The notes below the pieces were generated by a model, which saw only the letters and a list, made by a program, of their open reading frames with translations, had not been told where the DNA came from and ran no database searches. From assembly GCA_016220045.1 (NCBI GenBank), contig JACRIP010000342.1, positions 1-16,328 of the forward strand: a stretch of 16,328 bases of DNA, written 5' to 3'. This DNA is from Planctomycetota bacterium (GTDB lineage: Bacteria > Planctomycetota > MHYJ01 > WSZJ01 > JACPWG01). A program made the translations under genes and the position numbers. Position 1 is the stretch's first letter, and every line of letters begins with the position of its first letter. This document shows positions 13,276-16,328 of the stretch, piece by piece.

Positions 13276-14475
13276 ATGAGATTCGTTTCCGCCGCTTCGC
13301 GCGAGTCCGACCTGGCCAAGGCCTGCGCCGAGTGCGCCGAGCGCGTGCGCGCCGCCGGCGTCCGCCCGGACCTGTTGCTGGTCTTCGTCACGCCCGATCA
13401 CGGCGCCAGCGACCCAGGTGAGCACCTGGCAAGCCTGCGTGCCGCGACGGGGGCCAGGCATCTCGTGGGCTGCACCGGGGGCGGGCTGATCGGCGGCGGG
13501 GCGGAGCATGAGGAGCAGCCGGCGCTGACCGTGCTCGCGCTGGCGCTGCCCGGCGCGGCGATCCACCCCTACCACTTCGTGCAGGAAGAAATGGAGCCGG
13601 CGGAGGCGGGGTCCTTTCTGGGCGGGCGCCTGCCCGAGCTTCCGGCCGGCGCGCACCCGGTCTACCTGGTGCTCGCCGAGCCCTACACCTTCGACACCGA
13701 GCGCCTGCTCGCCGAGATCGACGCGGCGCATCCGGGCGCGCCGGCGCTCGGCGGCAACGCCAGCGGCGGCGGCGGTCCGGGCCAGCAGCCGCTCTTCCTG
13801 GACGACGAAGTGTACACCGAGGGGGCGATCGGGGTGCGACTGGCGGGCGGCTTCGAGTTCCGCGCCCTGGTCAGCCAGGGCTGCCGTCCGATCGGACGGC
13901 ACCTGGTGATCACCAAGGCCGAAGGCAACGTGATTTTCCAGGTCGGCGGCCGGCCGGTGCTGCACGTGCTCAAGGAGATCCTGGAGGCGATGCCCGAGGA
14001 CGACCAGCGGCGTGCGCGCGCCGGGCTGCACGTCGGGCGCGTGATCAACGAGCGGCAGGAGGCGTTCAAGCAGGGTGATTTCCTGATCCGCAACCCGATC
14101 GGCATCGATCCGGAGTCGGGCGCGCTCGCGGTGGGGGATCTCTTCCGCAAGGGGCAGACGATCCAGTTCCACGTGCGCGATGCCGCCGCGGCCGCCGAGG
14201 ACCTGCGCACCATGCTCGCGAGCTTTGCCGCCGAACTCGGCGACCGCCGGCCCGCCGGGGGCGTGCTCTTCAGTTGCAACGGCCGCGGCGAGCGGCTGTT
14301 CGGCGTGCCCAACCATGACACCGGGCTGGTCAAGGGCGCCCTCGGCGACGTCCCGCTCGCGGGCTTCTTCTGCGCGGGCGAAGTCGGCCCGGTCGGCGGC
14401 CGCAACTTCCTGCACGGCTTCACCAGCGCCCTCGGGTTCTTCCTTGAGCCCTCCGGCGGCGTTCCCGCCGATTGA
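13276..14475 (+). CDS. FIST domain sensor protein (FIST N plus FIST C)
   Basis: A 399-residue protein made entirely of the FIST module, a sensory domain thought to bind small ligands such as amino acids and often linked to signal transduction. FIST N covers ~30-220, with LVGCTGGGLIGGG (63-75) and the APALGGNASGGGG stretch (~155-170). FIST C covers ~222-390, with SCNGRGERLFG (333-343) and the strongly conserved GFFCAGEVGPVGGRNFLHGFTS near 363-384. There is no fused histidine kinase, GGDEF or methyl-accepting domain, so any output must come from a partner. AGAGGA (13265-13270) sits 5 nt before the ATG. Decamer repeats bracket the gene in opposite orientations, and its TGA stop (14473-14475) lies within the downstream array. 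A GGDEF gene lies ~1.6 kb downstream on the other strand, without evidence of a link. Confidence 0.93.
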   Translation: MRFVSAASRESDLAKACAECAERVRAAGVRPDLLLVFVTPDHGASDPGEHLASLRAATGARHLVGCTGGGLIGGGAEHEEQPALTVLALALPGAAIHPYHFVQEEMEPAEAGSFLGGRLPELPAGAHPVYLVLAEPYTFDTERLLAEIDAAHPGAPALGGNASGGGGPGQQPLFLDDEVYTEGAIGVRLAGGFEFRALVSQGCRPIGRHLVITKAEGNVIFQVGGRPVLHVLKEILEAMPEDDQRRARAGLHVGRVINERQEAFKQGDFLIRNPIGIDPESGALAVGDLFRKGQTIQFHVRDAAAAAEDLRTMLASFAAELGDRRPAGGVLFSCNGRGERLFGVPNHDTGLVKGALGDVPLAGFFCAGEVGPVGGRNFLHGFTSALGFFLEPSGGVPAD

Positions 14476-14501
14476 CGACGTTTGACGGCGTTGCACGACG
14501 T
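14472..14501 (-). repeat. Decamer array downstream of the FIST gene
   Basis: Three exact ACGRCGT cores start at 14475, 14485 and 14495, spaced by TTG and TGC, again with a 10-bp period. The TTG spacer is the reverse complement of the CAA spacer upstream, so the block is inverted relative to 13119-13175. The TGA stop of the FIST gene overlaps its start. Confidence 0.9.
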
Positions 14502-14525
14502 CTCCCGCACCCGAACGCCCAGTCT

Positions 14526-14539
14526 GGAGTTCTCCCCTG
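14526..14539 (+). promoter_or_regulatory. Ribosome site and rare CTG start codon
   Basis: GGAG (14526-14529), 7-nt spacer, CTG (14537-14539). It is the only plausible initiation site between the in-frame stop at 14483 and the first membrane helix. Confidence 0.5.
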
Positions 14540-15097
14540 GCATCTGCGACCCCCTCGCCGTCTCCCGCCCCGGACTCCCCGGCCCTCGGCAGCCTGGCCC
14601 AGTCCGCACGCGGATCCCAGACCAACGAGGCCAAGATCATCTTCGTTTTGGTCGGCATCCTCACCCTGGTCGGCAATGGCTTCTTCTTGTTCATGGCCCG
14701 ACAGAATGTGCACGCCCAGCTCGTCAAGGAGGTCGCGGCCGTGCGTGCCCGGGGGATGGTCGTCGATGAGGACAAGGTCGCACAACTCGAGAAGTCGGCG
14801 GTTCAGCGAGTGCAGACGATGACCGGGGGAGCGGGCTTGGTCGGTGTGGTTTTCCTGGTCCTGGCATTCCTCGTCCGACGCTACCCCGTTGGCGCGACCG
14901 CCGTCGGACTGGCGCTCTACCTCCTGTCAACCGCAGCGTTCGCCGCGCTTGATCTGGAGCCACTGGCGAAGGGAGAGCTGGGGAAGGGAGCGTTGGTGAA
15001 GGTCCTGATCGTGCTCGCACTCATCAAGGCGCTGCAGGCGGGGATTGCAACCCGACGCGCGGAACGGGCGTCGGCTGGACCCATCACGGTGGGGTGA
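14537..15097 (+). CDS. Uncharacterised four-helix membrane protein, probable CTG start
   Basis: A predicted 186-residue membrane protein. A Pro/Ser/Ala-rich cytoplasmic-type N-terminus (1-30) is followed by four hydrophobic helices at ~33-53, 99-113, 118-137 and 152-169. Between helices 1 and 2 lies a charged loop with GMVVDEDKVAQLEKSAVQ (73-90). The C-terminus is short and basic. No ATG or GTG is available in frame; the TTG at 14648 would cut into the first helix (IIFVLVGILTLVGNGFF) and lacks a ribosome site. The CTG at 14537 has GGAG (14526-14529) 7 nt upstream and keeps helix 1 whole, so it is preferred. The next gene begins 5 nt after the stop. Family and function unknown to me. Confidence 0.65.
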   Translation: MASATPSPSPAPDSPALGSLAQSARGSQTNEAKIIFVLVGILTLVGNGFFLFMARQNVHAQLVKEVAAVRARGMVVDEDKVAQLEKSAVQRVQTMTGGAGLVGVVFLVLAFLVRRYPVGATAVGLALYLLSTAAFAALDLEPLAKGELGKGALVKVLIVLALIKALQAGIATRRAERASAGPITVG

Positions 15098-15102
15098 GAC
15101 CC

Positions 15103-16056
15103 ATGATCGGTACGGTTGTCGAGTCGGGTGTGGGCCTGCCCTTCGGGTCCATCTTCTGGGCTGCCGTGGCCCTCGCACAGCTCCTCGGCGCGGCCTTGCT
15201 ACAGAACCACCACCTCGCGCTGGGCGCGATTTTCCCCGCCACTCTCGCCGTTTCCCTGCGCTTTCTCGGTAGGACGCGGTGCCGCTTTACGCTCGGAGCC
15301 TCCGGATTCGAGTTCAGCGATCCGGCCGACATTCTGGCGTACACGCGCATGCTCGGCGCTTGGGCGCCGCGTCGCCCCGCGGATCCCGACCGCGCCGCCC
15401 ATGCGCAATTCGACCTGCACGTGCTGCATGATCGCGGTCACCTGCTGATCCCGAGCACCACGACCACGCCCTCCGAGGAGATCTACCGCTTTCTCCAAGC
15501 CCGGATCCCCCCCAGCGGCACGCGCGAGATCAACCCGACGCTCCGCGGCTACCTGGAGGAACAGGTACGAAAGTACGGGGCGGAACGCGTCTTCTCCTAC
15601 GGTGTTCGCCGGGTTCAGGGACGGATCGCCCGCCTGCGTCGTTCCTTCGCGCTGGCCGCGACGGCGTCGCTCACGGCGAGTGGCCTCTTCTGGCTGCTCG
15701 TCCCGTTCGTCACCGGAGCCCCGGAGTGGCGGATCGCCGGAGGACTGTCCCTCTTCCTTGCCGTGTTGCTGCTCGCGATCGGCCTGCAGGCCGACGTCGC
15801 CGCTTCCCCGCTGACGAATGCACTGCGCCCACCGGCCCTGGTGGTGAGCCCCGGGGGGATCGCGCTCATCCAGGGAGCGCTCTCGGGAACCATGACGTGG
15901 GATGAGGTGAAATCCGTATCCCCACGGTTGCCCATGGTCAACTACTCCACCGTGGTCTTCGAACTTTCGGGTGCGACGATCGTGCTCCAGGACGTCTTCG
16001 ACCGGCCTCCCGACGTGATCTACCAGTCGATCCTCCAGGTTTGCCCTTCAATCTGA
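15103..16056 (+). CDS. Uncharacterised membrane protein, duplicated [two helices + PH-like domain]
   Basis: A 317-residue protein with helix pairs at ~15-33/38-55 and ~181-203/210-230. After each pair comes a small beta-rich, PH-like domain. The first (60-135) contains CRFTLGASGFEFSD and HVLHDRGHLLIPS and ends in SEEIYRFLQARIP; the second (245-315) contains ALVVSPGGIALIQG and MTWDEVKSV and ends in PDVIYQSILQVCP. The matching ends (EEIYRFLQ / DVIYQSIL) indicate internal duplication. The second half resembles bacterial PH-like domains linked to membranes; the link is inferred. ATG at 15103 is chosen with GGGGTGAG just upstream; a GTG at 15094 overlaps the previous stop. Close spacing to the preceding membrane protein suggests an operon. 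It converges on the GGDEF gene with 26 nt between. Confidence 0.72.
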   Translation: MIGTVVESGVGLPFGSIFWAAVALAQLLGAALLQNHHLALGAIFPATLAVSLRFLGRTRCRFTLGASGFEFSDPADILAYTRMLGAWAPRRPADPDRAAHAQFDLHVLHDRGHLLIPSTTTTPSEEIYRFLQARIPPSGTREINPTLRGYLEEQVRKYGAERVFSYGVRRVQGRIARLRRSFALAATASLTASGLFWLLVPFVTGAPEWRIAGGLSLFLAVLLLAIGLQADVAASPLTNALRPPALVVSPGGIALIQGALSGTMTWDEVKSVSPRLPMVNYSTVVFELSGATIVLQDVFDRPPDVIYQSILQVCPSI

Positions 16057-16082
16057 GAACGGGCGAGGGCCGCCGGACGCCG

Positions 16083-16328
16083 TCACGCGAGCGCGTGCAC
16101 CCGGTCCCGCCCCTCGTGCTTCGCGCGGTAGAGCGCGCTGTCCGCGCCGCGCAGCAGCGCCTCCCCCGTCAGCCCGTGCTCCGGGTAGACCGCCACGCCG
16201 ATCGACAGCGAGACCTGCCCCAGCGACTGCCCGTCGTGCGAGATGTGGATCTTGCGCGCCTCCGCCGCCAGCTCCTCCGCCCGCCGCCGCGTGTCCGCCA
16301 GCGTCGCATCCGGCAACAGCACCACGTA
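16083..16328 (-). CDS. GGDEF diguanylate cyclase domain, C-terminal end only
   Basis: The last 82 codons of a gene entering from the right edge, ending in TGA at 16083-16085. The visible part begins YVVLLPDAT, the sequence that normally follows GGDE(F/Y), so the active-site signature lies just outside the window. Then come SLSIGVAVYPEHG and the closing ADSALYRAKHEGRDRV, both standard for GGDEF domains that make cyclic di-GMP. The domain ends the protein. N-terminal sensor domains and catalytic competence cannot be judged here. Confidence 0.9.
   Translation of the reverse strand, partial: YVVLLPDATLADTRRRAEELAAEARKIHISHDGQSLGQVSLSIGVAVYPEHGLTGEALLRGADSALYRAKHEGRDRVHALA

Noticed and set aside
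13165..14775. 536-codon open frame on the minus strand
   Set aside because: Antisense to the FIST gene, whose motifs are unmistakable.
16057..16082. Terminator between the convergent last two genes
   Set aside because: Only a weak GC-rich stem without a T-run in 26 nt; not strong enough to report.

Overview
This is a GC-rich, gene-dense bacterial chromosome segment with no phage, transposon, CRISPR, rRNA or tRNA that I could see. It looks like ordinary chromosome from a Gram-negative-type (diderm) bacterium: it has a Tat-exported radical SAM protein, a lipoprotein, a membrane protein whose C-terminal part resembles type II secretion accessory proteins, an ATP/ADP-type nucleotide antiporter, a FIST sensor and a GGDEF enzyme. 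I cannot fix the phylum. Planctomycetota or a deltaproteobacterial-grade lineage would fit, and this impression comes from general gene style only.

Layout from left to right. 1-2507 (+): the 3' end of a helical, probably extracytoplasmic protein, followed 29 nt later by an AmmeMemoRadiSam-type radical SAM enzyme with a clear Tat signal. 2508-3074: no gene; it holds two opposed arrays of a 7-bp repeat and a promoter. 3075-3608 (+): a DUF4920-like lipoprotein, closed by a strong intrinsic terminator. 7170-3775 (-): a bitopic membrane protein with a Pro/Ala-rich linker and a downstream 752-residue protein built from four copies of an unrecognised ~185-residue module. 7437-10372 (+): a tight three-gene operon of SCP2-like lipid-binding protein, VAO-type flavoenzyme and PLP-dependent ACC deaminase/D-cysteine desulfhydrase-family enzyme. 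11652-10297 (-): a nucleotide antiporter whose 3' end overlaps the PLP gene by 76 nt. 11792-13108 (+): Xaa-Pro aminopeptidase. 13276-14475 (+): FIST sensor. 14537-16056 (+): two uncharacterised multi-pass membrane proteins. 16083-16328 (-): the C-terminal end of a diguanylate cyclase.

The most unusual feature is the set of short, exactly phased tandem repeats in the intergenic spaces. Two heptamer families (consensus ACCGTCC, and AATCTAC/AATCCGC) and one decamer family (ACGRCGT plus a 3-nt spacer) occur in seven blocks and several face each other. The decamer brackets the FIST gene. Two genes take their stop codons from inside such an array. The second candidate for something new is the fourfold-repeat protein with its membrane-anchored upstream neighbour.

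Only some gene groups show a shared job. The flavoenzyme operon probably forms one pathway on a hydrophobic or aromatic substrate. The Tat-exported radical SAM enzyme and the protein before it are likely a functional pair. The two membrane proteins at 14537-16056 are probably co-transcribed.
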